Source: Astrocystis sublimbata (lineage: Eukaryota > Ascomycota > Sordariomycetes > Xylariales > Xylariaceae). From it: DNA of 64,000 nucleotides. The stretch is taken from NCBI GenBank assembly GCA_022453515.1, contig JAJNNY010000022.1, positions 186,001 through 250,000 on the forward strand, in the 5' to 3' direction. How positions within the stretch are numbered: position 1 is the stretch's first letter; each line of letters begins with the position of its first letter. Below, piece by piece: positions 23,601 through 35,160 of this stretch. The notes below the pieces were generated by a model. That model had not been told where the DNA came from and did not search any database. It saw only the letters and a program-made list of their open reading frames with translations. The position numbers and the translations under genes are program-made.

Positions 23601-25874
23601 CTGCAGCTTGCATTCATGCGTACTATCCGCCAAGTCGAAGGCCTGAATGCCAGGGGCTCCAAATGAATTTGCGTTGATGGTTTTTGTCCAATATATTCAT
23701 CGAGTTCCGATTGGGCCGATGACTTGGTGGAACTGCGGTTAGCCTTCCGTGAACCGCTTGAGGAAGACAAGTCCCCCTACAGAAGTGCTTGTATAAGTCG
23801 AATACTAGCTTGGGACTTTGAATTGAGACGCGTCAGCCTGTATAGAAGAGTTTTGGGCTCAGGTGAGTGGTCTCCCGGTCCTGACTGTTGCGGTGATGTC
23901 TACAAGCCCGCAGACGGTCCAGTCTCAAGCTTGATAGCAATGTTCCATCATTTGATGGTGTCATACCACGATCGTCGAGGCATTCCTGTTCAGTAATAGG
24001 ACGATACGTCTGAGTCGAGCTTTCACTCTGGCCTTCCATCTATCACTATCACAGTGATGACAAGTGATTGCTGCGCTGCGGTGCCTGGGATCGACAACAG
24101 ACCCGACCTGAGGAACGCAGCAAGACTAGCCAATGTTGATCGAGCCAATGTAGTTCAAGAAACGAAGCCGGCGGACAAAACTGCTGGGTTATTGCCAATC
24201 ATACCATCGTCGCGAAAGCCGCGTGGTTGATAATATTTGTCGAGCTGGAACGACACTGATGCTCCCAGCTCTAGTCACAAGTTTCTGATAATTGTGCGAG
24301 TGTGTCTGGCTCCTTTGAATTCCTCACTAAGGCGTCGCAGTCAAAGGTCGAATTTTCCTCGGATTCTTTTGCCGTCTAAAAAAATACAATGGGAGCAGAT
24401 CAGAGGACCCTTCTGCCCCTGAGGTTCTACTCCACCAAGCTTAGGTAGCATGAGAGAAATGAGGGCGTCTGGTCGACTCACCCGAATAAAGCTCCCTGGA
24501 ACAGATGCTGTGCGATGATGTCAGCTTTATTGCGCAGAACAGCAGACGATGTTATTTATGTTTGAGTGGGTTGGCGGTTGCTATGGTCATGTGGCTAGAC
24601 CGAGGCTGAGCGCAGTGTAAGTGTTTGTCTTCCTATATCTCACGGTTCTTCAGGTTGCGGATCGGGTGATTCTCTCTTTCTAGAATTATGTCCATCGTGG
24701 ATATGAGGGGAAAGGGGCTGACTAGTCAAATCAGATTAGATGTTTTATCGTAACGCCCAGATGCCCAGATCAGGACCTCTCTGTATGTCGCGGTTGGGTG
24801 GATCTCTCACGCCCACGGGCCACGATCTGGCCATGTGCAAAGCATAGTGCAACCAGCAGTACGGGATGGTAACGTTTTTAAGTCCCGGACCCGGTTACAC
24901 TCTGGGATATCGACGTCATAGCGTAGCATGTTCAAATCATGCAAAATAGCCCGGATCTATTGTGTACATGATGCAGCCCATTCCCACGATGAGAGGACGT
25001 GGAGTTGGGTCAGGCGCGTTGTAGGGGGAGATATTGCTCCAAGAAAACGTGGGAAGTATGACCGCGCGGGAGCACTTGATGTGAAACGGATCGACGATGG
25101 GGATATCGGTGACCAATACGACGATCTCCTGTCGAGGGAACCTACCTCGCCTACCTGCTATCTAGGTAGGCGCAGACGGTGAATATCCGCTTGGACTCAA
25201 GTCACCAACCTGTTCGTCTCTGCCTCTCTCTGCTCCCAACCATCCATTGACTCATAGCTCAGACGCTGATTGGACGTAGGCTCCCTACTACACCCTCACG
25301 TGGTTGCATCTCCCACGTGATATGGGTGCAAATATCCACTCAGGCCTGCGCGCGGGAGGCATTCTAGCGAACTCAGATCTTCAACCGGCACGGACTGAGC
25401 CGAGCACTGATCTGCAAAGGGGATCCGTGACGGTTAGATCCTTCAACCTTAAAAAATGCGAAGCTGATACTCGTGCTGCATGTAAGAGGCTCCCTATACG
25501 ATCAAGGGGTCAGTCAGTTAAAGGGCAGTCGAAAACAATTGTGGCACATTGTTTCATTGGGACGATATCAGCAAAGGTAAACAGATGCTGTTGGCCCTTG
25601 ACTCGGACAGTCACGCATCTGGCAGACTGTATGGCACGTAGTCAGTCCTACGAAACATTCTGCAAGCACCACACACATTTCCGAGCTGGATAGTGTAAGC
25701 CAAGAAACCTATCTAACACATTCGTTTTGTTGTAACCTACCAACCGAGGTGGATAAGGCACCCACCAACCCATTGAAGTTTGACTGCCTGCATGTGCTCC
25801 AAGCATCGGGAAAATTCATCATGCATATTCAAAGGACTCGGTCGGAGTGAGCAAAAAACTGACTTTGCATACAA

Positions 25875-25982
25875 CTCCGAATCGGGGAATCGAACCCCGG
25901 GCATGTCGGCACTTCCCAACATCTGCACAACGAGTGCAGATGAGTTGAGAGCGACATATGTTAGCCATTACACCAATTCGGA
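25875..25982 (-). tRNA. tRNA-Glu(CTC) with a hairpin-forming intron
   Basis: On the minus strand the acceptor arms are TCCGAAT and ATTCGGA with discriminator G. The D arm is TGGTGTAATGGCTAAC and the T arm is CCGGGGTTCGATTCCCCG-like. The anticodon stem TGTCG/CGACA encloses the loop CTCTCA, which gives anticodon CTC for glutamate. An intron of about 36 nt follows position 37, the standard place for nuclear tRNA introns. It contains CATCTGCAC-TCGTT-GTGCAGATG, a perfect 9-bp hairpin. It would be removed by the tRNA splicing endonuclease and ligase. The mature tRNA is about 72 nt. Confidence 0.9.
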
Positions 25983-26022
25983 AAACATCGAGGGTATAAT
26001 GGCGGGATTTAACCACCACGGT

Positions 26023-26129
26023 TGGACTCGCGGGGAATCGAACCCCGGACCACTCCCAATCTCGTGAGGCATTCGTGAAAGAAACCGTGCAGATGCTAAG
26101 GGAGTATTATACCACTAAACCACAAGCCC
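26023..26129 (-). tRNA. tRNA-Ala(AGC) with intron
   Basis: On the minus strand the acceptor arms GGGCTTG and CGAGTCC, with discriminator A, pair fully. They include a G3-U70 wobble pair, the classic identity element of alanine tRNA. The D arm is TGGTTTAGTGGTATAA and the T arm is CCGGGGTTCGATTCCCCG. The anticodon stem CTCCC/GGGAG encloses TTAGCA, giving anticodon AGC. An intron of about 35 nt follows position 37. The gene lies 40 bases from tRNA-Glu on the same strand. Its intron shares the 9-mer CATCTGCAC with the tRNA-Glu intron. Confidence 0.93.
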
Positions 26130-28402
26130 GAAGTGGGAGACAAGCTTCCTGTGGAGTCGCTGGCTGTTGAAACAGATTTTGTCACTTAGTGCTAGGTAGT
26201 TGGGCTGGACCTGGCGCCGCCGCTAATTCTTGGGTAATTCTGGGCTCCCAAATGGGCGAGTCGGGTTGTATGTGGACAGCTTAGAGAATGGAAGTCAGTG
26301 TATTGACAATGGTGTGGGATATACCAAGTTTCAAGCACACCTGAGTGGGAGTCACTGGCGAGACTGGTATGGAGTCGAGTAGCATCACCCCTCCAAGAGT
26401 TCGCTTTTTGGGCGAAGAAGCTTGGAAAGCAAGCAACTTGCAGATAGATATGTGAGCGAGAAGTAGCTAAAGTACCAAAGTGCCTCGAGTGCCAGGCCAA
26501 TTAGGCTGCTGGATCCCACCCCTGTGAGGGGCGTGGGCGTCCATCGCGGCCAATAATCGCTCGCGGTTGAACCACAATGCATTCTGGAGGGTTGGATGCA
26601 ATCAGGGCCATGGGGCACCTGCATGCATGGGTCATGATAAGCTCAGTCACCTGAGGTCGCTCGAATCAAGTGCCACCCCTCAAGCCCCTCCCCAGGCGAG
26701 CTAGGCAACCTTAACAAGATCTTGCCCCTCTACCGTGCCAGTATGCCAGTGTAGGTAGTCACACCGAAGATGGGTACTAACCTAGGTTACCTTAGGGAGG
26801 TATCTGCGGGGCACAACCCCGCGGACAAGCACGCACTCTGAGGTCGTAAATCGTCTCTCATGTAACCTAAACTGACGTACGCACCACACTTACACACCTG
26901 GATCAATCAATTCCTGGCATCCATTCAAGGTTCTTAATACCACACGACTTGGACTGAAACATGCCGGTTCGATTGATTCAGAGTACGACGATGAAGACGT
27001 CATCGACTACCGGCGACTCTTGTTTCTCTCTCGCTCTCAGATCGCAAGGTCATTTATTCTGCTCAGTATTATTTAGTGTAGTCTAGTGCTGGGCGAATTT
27101 AGTAGCCGTCGTTCGTCAGCCGCGCTCCACGCTACACGCACGCTATACGCTGCACGCCACTTGCATGGAATCTTTTTACTGTAGGTATCTACTAACGTGT
27201 CTATCTTCCTATCCGGCAAATAGGTGCGAACAGACCAACGAGGAATACAGCAAATTGTAAACAGGCGTGCAACTTGGCGATATCTACGGCATGTCTCAGC
27301 CAAAGTCAGTACGTCTTCCGTCATAGCCGCAGCAGCCGGGCTCGCGGGATAGCATGTCGTCCAGTTGCGTGCATCACGCCACCGTCGTGTGCGTGTGTGT
27401 GAATAGCAAATGTACTACTCGAGCACCCAACTCATGCAAGGTACGACGGGGACGCGCTGCAGCGATGCGCATCCCGATCCCTGCCGGTGCGTGCATCTTG
27501 GATCGGCACGCTAAGACAGCAGCGAATGATACAAAAGCTCACGAGCCTCACCAGCGTCGCAACGCAGACGCGCACCGCGCTGGGGTTACGGGACGGAGCA
27601 GGGCGAGAGGGTGTGCAGCCTTCCTGTCAGATGCCTAGTTGAGCTGGCTGGCGAGGGTCATGGCAGTGACAGGAGTAGAGGCGTCGTGAACTCGGCGGAA
27701 CCACTCGTATGAGTCGTATCACACCCGGTTTTCCCTTCTGGGCAGCACACCATCTCACATGCACCCTTCCCCTTCGGGAAACCTGTCTGCTTGTCTGCTT
27801 GACTGCCTCCTCAGCTTCTTTCTCTCTTAGTCTGCGGTGCGAGTCTTCGCTCCCTGCGCCCTGTGATTGATCCACGGCCGCAGACGAGAGAAGCTCGCGT
27901 CTGTGTCTGTGGGCATCTCGAAAGATACCATACCCGTTGTGACAGCTGAGCGACCGGGATGACCACCACCATCCTCGACCACCCTCCCCCCCTCTCTCTG
28001 CCTGCCCCTGCGAAAACCCACCAGGCAGCCTCTCCGATCAACAGGTGACTAACCCGAGCACCAGCCACTTTCCTGACATATGCCTGCTGCATATGCCTTC
28101 TGCCTATAATGGCATTTATATATACCTGGCCTTGTCGCCGCATCTTTCGCTTATCTTGCTGCTCTGACTGATCACTTTGGACTCGACGGTTTGGTGCTCC
28201 CACTCTATCGACTTGGCTGTACTTGATCAAAAACCGGCCTGGGCCCGGCACTCTTTTTGGAGAGATTCAAGTCTGCAGGAAGCCTGGCTTTTCATTCAGG
28301 CCGTGAACAGCTTCGATCAACCCTAGCGTGAGAAGAAACTTGGAAGCCTGCCATCCGCCATCAACAACTCTTGTTCTATCAAACCCACTATACTCTACCA
28401 AC
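26130..28402. other. intergenic region upstream of the acidic protein gene
   Basis: About 2.3 kb with no credible gene. The 3' part (from about 27,770) becomes pyrimidine-rich on the plus strand (TTCTTTCTCTC, CCCCCCTCTCTCTGCC), typical of fungal promoters and leaders. It leads into a TATA-like element and the start codon at 28403. An ACCTAGGT motif lies near 26,778. Confidence 0.45.
28117..28124 (+). promoter_or_regulatory. TATA-like element upstream of the acidic protein gene
   Basis: TATATATA lies 279 bases before the ATG at 28403 and is followed by a pyrimidine-rich leader (CATCTTTCGCTTATCTTGCTG). The position suits a core promoter with a leader of roughly 200-250 nt. It is assigned by sequence only. 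Confidence 0.3.
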
Positions 28403-29212
28403 ATGCCTCTCTCAACGGCATCAAACGCACTGGCTGCAGTGCCCCGGCAATCGTGGCCCCCCACTGGCCTATGGCCTTCGAGCCCTAGCCGGATCCCCCC
28501 GGCGCTTGACGATGACAGGGACGGTCTTTCTACAGATGAAGAAGACTTCGACAACGGGTCAAGGCCCGAGAATCCTCTCAAATACTTTTTAACGCCCGCA
28601 ACACCAGCGGCTACGGAAGATGATGAGCTGGAATTTGAATTCGACTTCGATGCTGGTATTGAGGACTCCAATAGCCCCCGTCACATCGTCCGGAGCGTGA
28701 GTCCCTCAACACTCGATGGCCTCAGACGGTACAAGACCACGAAGGAGCCGGAGTGCGCCATATTGGAGGATGACGACGACGACGACGAGGATTACATCCG
28801 CTTTAACTCCCACAAGTCGCTGCCCATCAGCCTCGACGACTACTTTGATCACCCGCGCTACAACTCGCCCAGCCGCTCTCTGTCGCGGAGCGCCGAGACT
28901 CTACTATCGCCGACCTCCTTCCACGTCGGCTCGCCCAGAGGTCGCCTTACCAAGCCCTTCACCCCACCACCTCGGCGTTCTAGTCTGCGAGGTCGGCCTG
29001 CTGCTCGCACATTACAGCGACGACACTCGTGGCGCGAACCCAGCCCCGACGTCTGGTCCATCGACGAAGAACCCGAGAAGGAGACCATGAGCGAGATGGG
29101 ACTGAGCGTCGAGGATCTTGACATCGACTCGGACAAGACCAAGCCAATAGACATCCCGGCTGCGAAGCCGAGGAAGAAGGTCAGGTTCTTGTTGCCGGCT
29201 AAGGAGATGTGA
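28403..29212 (+). CDS. small acidic disordered protein with C-terminal RVxF-like motif
   Basis: The frame gives 269 residues from the ATG at 28403 (MPLSTASNALAAVPRQSW), which has AAC just before it. The frame continues upstream only through a GTG. The protein is acidic and low in hydrophobics, with Asp/Glu runs (TEDDELEFEFDFDAG; LEDDDDDDEDYIRFN). A Ser/Arg-rich middle (SPSRSLSRSAETLLSPTSF) carries many SP sites that suit proline-directed kinases. The extreme C-terminus reads KPRKKVRFLLPAKEM. K259-V-R-F262 matches the [KR]-[VI]-x-[FW] docking consensus for protein phosphatase 1. No enzyme domain, signal peptide or membrane helix is present. A regulatory or PP1-binding role is inference only. 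Confidence 0.82.
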   Translation: MPLSTASNALAAVPRQSWPPTGLWPSSPSRIPPALDDDRDGLSTDEEDFDNGSRPENPLKYFLTPATPAATEDDELEFEFDFDAGIEDSNSPRHIVRSVSPSTLDGLRRYKTTKEPECAILEDDDDDDEDYIRFNSHKSLPISLDDYFDHPRYNSPSRSLSRSAETLLSPTSFHVGSPRGRLTKPFTPPPRRSSLRGRPAARTLQRRHSWREPSPDVWSIDEEPEKETMSEMGLSVEDLDIDSDKTKPIDIPAAKPRKKVRFLLPAKEM

Positions 29213-30261
29213 GGGCTCGCATATTATTTCTTGTCAATCTGCATGGATCTGGTTGGTTGGAGGGTTTATTATATACACTTGCATGGATACGGAGTTTGAG
29301 GAAGTTCTGAATTCGGGTGGCACACTCCTTCCGGCGTCATGGCACCGCATCATCATTTCCTTTGTCACAATACCCACATCATCATTCATCGTTTCCTATA
29401 GCATACGGGCCTCTGCATATTTGGGGCGTCTAGGGGGTGGTTTTTCGATTTCAGGCGTCTTGTCCTTAGTCCTATAATAATGCATAACTCTCATCTTCAT
29501 TCCAACCTTGAGTGCACATCACATTGTAAATGAAACCTGTAAACAAGTCGAACAAGGGTACCCCCATACCTCCTCGCCTTCCCACCACTAACTGTAGTTT
29601 GCACCTCTTCATCAGTATCAAATATTCCGAATGCATCTTCATCCTAGCGGCTTCTTAATCGTCATCACAAATCCTTTACCAAGTCAGCTGATCAGCAACA
29701 AGCCTTCGCACACTGAAGCGACTACCAACACCAATGCCTTATCAGTGTAAGCAATAGACTCAGACGGCGTAAGCCACAAGCCGAACAGCATCCGACCGGC
29801 ACCGAGACGCCGAGACGCACACTTTCTTCGTCTCCCAGAATTCCACACTACTCTGGGTAGGTAAGTACAGAGGTAGCTATGTCAAATGTTTGCACATACA
29901 GTACATACACATCCTCAGCACCCAGCAGCGTGCGTTGCAGGAGAGGTATCTTACGCAAGCCCACCCACACCGCCTAGAGTGCCAGCCCCATCATGATTTT
30001 TCACCACCGATATCAGCACCACGCCGAGGCAGGCAAGGCGCAGGTGGGCCTCAAACCACGCACCAACTGTTCCAAAGCGTCGGAATTAAGAGAACGTGGC
30101 GTCCTTTCGCCTGGGCACGGGTCTGGGCACAAGGCCATTGTAAGTTGTCGGTGCCGTGTTTGCTCTAGTGGTTTTTTTTTTTTTGCCTGCGTAGTAGCAG
30201 TGTGGCTGAGCTGGCACACGTATACAATCCTACCGAATTAGGGTTTTCTTCTTCTTTCATC

Positions 30262-30288
30262 TTGTTGTTGTTGTTGTTGTTATTGTTG
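30262..30288. repeat. (TTG)n microsatellite
   Basis: Six TTG units, then TTATTGTTG. Confidence 0.85.
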
Positions 30289-31077
30289 CCTGCATGCTTC
30301 CCTGAAATCAGTAAACGAAACATACTGATATGTCAGCTGGGTATCCATTCGTTCCCAGCCCTATGCCGGGTTGTCCGTATATGCGTCATACAGAATACGT
30401 TCCCTACATCTTACATACTTGACTACCTACATATCGTTCGTTGGCATACCTATGCAGGGCAGAAAGGGCCTGTACCGGGAGTGACCCATTGTGTTTCGTT
30501 TTTGCAATTTACGAAGTTTCATGTCATGTTGCGCAGTAGGTAGTAGATATTTTACTCTTTGCTGCGCATAAACCGATCATGATTACTTGTCATTCAAAAA
30601 GCTCGTCGTTACCCACTTTCATGATGTGGCGATCATCCATCATACTCACACACCAACATTCTCGGCATTGCCCGGGACCGAGGATTCCGTTCTTACAGCA
30701 CACCATCTTATTTTTCGGCGATAGAAACTGGTCACCAACAACTTCAGTCCAGCACTGCTGATGGCAGGAGAGTAGAGCAATACACGATGTGTGAGACAAC
30801 ATGCGACGGGTGTTAGCAAGCCAAATATGTAAGCACGTGTTGATGTCGATAACTACTTCAGGTTAGGTCAGCGGTCAGAAGTGGGAGCTAAGGCTGGTAG
30901 TTGGTGAGTTGATTACCTAAAGTACATATAAGAGGTAGGTAGGTCATGGGTTGCCCTTTTCCCGTGATTATTGCTTACATATGCGGAATCGGAACAACCG
31001 GGTTTACCGTAATTATTTGTCCGTGCATTCGAGATGGCGATAGAAGGCTCATCTTCACCGACATTTCCATACCTATC

Positions 31078-31098
31078 TACCTAGGTACCTAAGGTAGT
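31078..31098. repeat. TACCTAGGTA palindrome cluster
   Basis: CTACCTAGGTACCTAAGGTAG contains nested palindromes (TACCTAGGTA and AGGTACCT) and is close to an imperfect 21-base palindrome overall. Confidence 0.8.
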
Positions 31099-32483
31099 GT
31101 GCACACTAAAGTAGCTTGAGTGTACACACACGAGTAGCAGAGCGATTGATAGGCATGTGCTGGGATGTCAAATAGTCTGTTGGTGATTTAGCCAGCATCA
31201 TGTCACGAGCGGTGTCTCTAATAGGCCCTGATTACCTACATAATACTCAGTGCGGTGTGCCGAGTGGCGCGTAGCTTAACCAAGCTCAACCAGCTATGAG
31301 ACATTGATAGTCGGAAGTTGCCCATATCTCGAACGCCATGTGACCGCTGCTCCAGGCCAAGGAATAGGGGTGAAGATAGAGAGACGGTATTAGATGGCCA
31401 AACTACTCTATTTTCGTTCAAGCAGTGTTGCTGACACTAGCAATGTCGCGAATACCTCGCTTGGCAATAAACCTCGAATTCGTCGAGTGGGCTTCCAACC
31501 ACACATGCACATGAGCAACCTCTTGATGGGCCCAGGTTCTGGATGGCTATCTATCCTTACCATGCACCCCGCGAAGGAATGCAGCTGGGAGATCGACCGT
31601 CAGCCCTACATCATGTGTGGCGTTCCAGTTGCAGTTTAGTCCGGGCCCGTGCCAAGCCTGTCGTTCGCATATCAGCATGTCAGGATGTCCCAAGATGAAG
31701 CTATCGAAAGCGATGGCGTCTTGGTTAGCTCAGCTCGCTTAGACATTGTTGGTCCTATACGAGGTGAGGCCTACCTACTGTATGTATGTCTCACCGACAG
31801 TCTTCAATTGTATTTGTTATCACGATTATCAGTTAGATGACAGTCACGAACAATTTGCCGTCGGCGGCGCATGGAGATAAGCCACTGTGAGTGGCTGTCT
31901 ATAGCATCTAATTACCGAATAGTCAAGAGGCTCGGAGCAACAACAGACCGTGGCTGGCGAGGCTGGCTCCTCACTCACTGATCACCCCGCTCAACTTTGC
32001 CACAGAGTCGGGTAGACGTGATAAGATAACACTGTGGAATACTTCGCCTCACATCGTTCAAATAATTACCTCTGACATATCCTAAAAATAAATGACAACT
32101 TGTTAAAAACACAAGTACCTAGTGGGCCTAGAGGCGGTCGCCGGCCGGCCCCCCACGACCCAGCAGCTTGGTAACGCCGGGGGTTTGCGCACCCACTCTC
32201 GCCTATCTACTTCGAGGATAGGGGGACTGCATGGACTTATGCAGGTGGCCTAGACCTAGAGACTAACAACGGAGACGATGTGCTGCGCTGAATACATATG
32301 GAGCAGTAATGCCTCAGGCGTATTGTCTATTATTGGTTGTCAACCATTGTCTAGCAAAGTGCCAAGGTTGTGAAGCTGCTGGCATCTACACGATGCCATC
32401 AAGTTTCGGTTCATAGTTTGTTCTTTGCGCTCTTGCCCAAGGACCTTTCCCTCCGGCCCCTTCTCTAGTTGTTACTTCTTTAG

Positions 32484-32486
<3 letters not shown>

Positions 32487-32536
<50 letters not shown>
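32487..32536. repeat. (TC)25 microsatellite
   Basis: About 25 uninterrupted TC dinucleotides. It is the longest simple repeat in the window. Confidence 0.95.
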
Positions 32537-32538
<2 letters not shown>

Positions 32539-33638
32539 GTGTATAGCATCTTTAATCGTTATTCGATAATGTTATGTAGCAGAAATAGCTAGCCCCGGTT
32601 TCTACGGCGTGATCATCCTTAATAACTGTCCTAGGTACTCCAGTATGTCTTGTACCAAAGCCATCAGGGCCATTGACTAGGATATGCTACACTACGTTTG
32701 TTGTAGTTGTAGATCGTCTTGTCGAGGATGTGTTAAGACAGTCCGTTTCGCTATAAGACATAGTGTCTTCACATGGTACAACACCAAGATGATGCGAAGT
32801 GACTGGGTCTTCTGAGGCGGTACTGATTGAGTGCCTGTGCAAAAGGCAAAATTCGCATTCTGTGATGTTGCAACTGCTGAGGTCTCTCTGTAAGTCTGTC
32901 GATTTCATGAAAGACCACACGAACAGTTGGTTACCATTACTAGTCCGCATGGTTTCTGCGAGCTATATATATATGTAGCTTCATCTCGAGAAAGAAGTAA
33001 GATACAGCATTAAAGCTAGGAAGCGCCTCCGCACAACTCAGATTTAATACGAGACTAGATGATGACGAATATATAGCAAAAGCGTTTAATAAAGGGACCA
33101 AGGGGCGGAAGCTTGCTGATTTACCCCATGGCAGAATTGACCAGTTGTTGCTATTGTTCTAGTTAAGGTCATAGGGGGGCAATAGACCCATGTCCTCGAC
33201 GCACAGGGGGTATTTAACGTAGCAATCTCTGTTTTGAACTAAGAATATATAATGTAGTACAGGGGGGGCTTACACTATTTGGTTTTACAAGTGTTTTGTT
33301 ATAGAACCCTAGTATAAAGCCTGCTACAAAGGCATTGTTGATAAAGCAAGTCTACCCAAGTAGTTACAAGCCACGGTGGGATATTGCAGTTGACAGAATG
33401 CATTTTTCATAGATAAATGCACTACTGTCTATTTAGACAGCAAATGATGCTTTTCAAAAAGACTTGTGAGCGAGGGCTTAGTGTTAACAACTTTGGGATA
33501 TTGATTATATTAGCAAGTGCTTGTTGTACAGAATATTATACATGACTCAAACTACATCTGGGTGTATATGGGAGCATGAGTGCGTGGGTCTTGCGTGTGA
33601 GGGTGTATGTGAGATATTGCGTATGGAGTGCGAGTTGT

Positions 33639-33658
33639 TGTGTGTGTGTGTGTGTGTG
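33639..33658. repeat. (TG)n microsatellite
   Basis: Ten TG dinucleotides in a wider GT-rich stretch (about 33,575-33,660). Confidence 0.85.
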
Positions 33659-35160
33659 CGCGAGCTCGCACGCATTTATGTGTAATTCTTCTTTCTCATT
33701 TCCGATCATCCTTCGAGCAAGGGGTAAGGTTGAGATAGTCAGCGCTCCCCCAGGTTGGCTGCTTGCTGGGAAACTCAATCATTTGCCTTGGCCTAAAAAG
33801 GGCCAGGAGTAAAGTGTGCGAGGGGGATTTTCCCCTCATACATCCTCTTGCTTTTGTAAGGGCAGTGGGCCTTTTTAACGGCGCTCTTACAATGCTTCCA
33901 GGCATGATAGAGCTTGAAGGAGATATATAGACGGCATTGGATATATATCAGCTGAATGTCCTGCTCCATTTTCGATGTTTCAAATTTTTCGCGATGTCGA
34001 GGATATTATGTGTCTTGGGATGTTGTGATGCTTGGCTTGGCACATTTGGTGTTGCGAAACTTGAGAGATTTCTTGTTGCGAAGTTGGGTGATTAATAAGA
34101 AGAAGAAAATCATTTGCTGTGGGCATCGAGTCCTTTTATACTGAATGAAGTTTGCAGTATTAGGTGCAAGGGTTATAGCATTAACCTTCATGATCTAGCA
34201 TCATTACAAACTTCTCATCGCTATTCACTCAATAAAATAATACACGGGTTATATTAAGACCCCTCCTGCTTGTTGAGTTCAACAGAAATAGTGGATGATT
34301 AATAATGAATGCTGCCCTAGCTATAAGGCTCATTCACTCATCGCAATAAAGTGAGCGTTAAAATTATCATCTGTCCAGAATAACATGGACTAGGTAGCAT
34401 TGTGATACGTACCTAGGTATTCACTACAAGCTAAATATATTCATTAATCAGGGGAGAACTACTTAATCCGTCAGTTGAGAGAGATTATTTGCCTGCAATG
34501 TGTGGCCAACTTGTAAATTGCGCAAAAGTTGTAAGTCCGGCTGAATGCGTAACAAGAGATTTGGTTTGGCACAACAAATATCGAAATCGACAGATTCATT
34601 GGTTCGACGGCAGGTCCAATCTCGAAACATGCTCACAAGGTTGCTGTGCGTCCCAAAAGCTTCACATCGGACAATAGCACATGGAGCAGTCGTATTACTA
34701 AGGGATTAGTTACGTATTATAAAGTTTCTTTGAGATAGTGCTACAATCTCTACTAATACATTTATTGGACAAGAAGCCTTCGAGGAGCTGGGAAATCGGA
34801 TCACGGATCAAGGGATTGGGAACCTGATTCTTGTGTCCTGAATAGACTATCACCATCGACCCTTTCTTATCTCAAAAGATAGGTATGCGTAGAGAATAGT
34901 TGTGTCTACCTGGAAACAGAGTTCCAGAGCTGCTGAAATATGCAAGACGCTATGGTATGTCTAATACAATATCTGTCGTCTTGCCTGTCTGGTGCTGCGT
35001 GAGCATTGGGCCCGAATCAAGCACGCCACGTCTAATATGTGTTTGGTATTCTTGGTTACTCAAATGTCAACGCCGCCAACGCCATGCCATGATGCAATTT
35101 CTCAATAACCCATTTACAGTACAAAGCCAAAGTTCCGAGGTTTCATTCCTCTACTGCGAC

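Larger units (their letters stand above)
18572..25874. other. 7.3 kb gene-poor interval
   Basis: No frame above about 130 codons and no domain is visible on either strand. The first 250 bases upstream of 18571 should hold the promoter of the proline-rich gene. Simple-sequence tracts include an 11-base G run (19178-19188), a 9-base tandem repeat (19551-19578) and an AAGC repeat (20207-20228). TACCTAGGTA-type palindromes occur at 19711-19730, 20665-20691 and near 25141-25172. A non-coding RNA or a small-exon gene could be hidden here. Confidence 0.5.
29213..35160. other. 6 kb gene-poor, partly AT-rich interval
   Basis: No supported gene. It contains a T13 run (30172-30184), a TTG repeat (30262-30288), a long TC microsatellite (32487-32536) and a TG tract (33639-33658). 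From about 33.0 to 34.9 kb the sequence becomes visibly AT-rich and TA-rich, unlike the surrounding DNA. This is typical of old transposon remnants or RIP-mutated DNA in filamentous ascomycetes, but no transposase or reverse transcriptase fragment is recognisable. Palindromes of the TACCTAGGTA type occur at 31078-31098 and near 34,411. Confidence 0.5.

Noticed and set aside
26965..26985. GGTTCGATTGATTC, considered as a tRNA B box on the plus strand
   Set aside because: The second half does not complete the GGTTCGANNCC consensus and no tRNA fold could be drawn around it.
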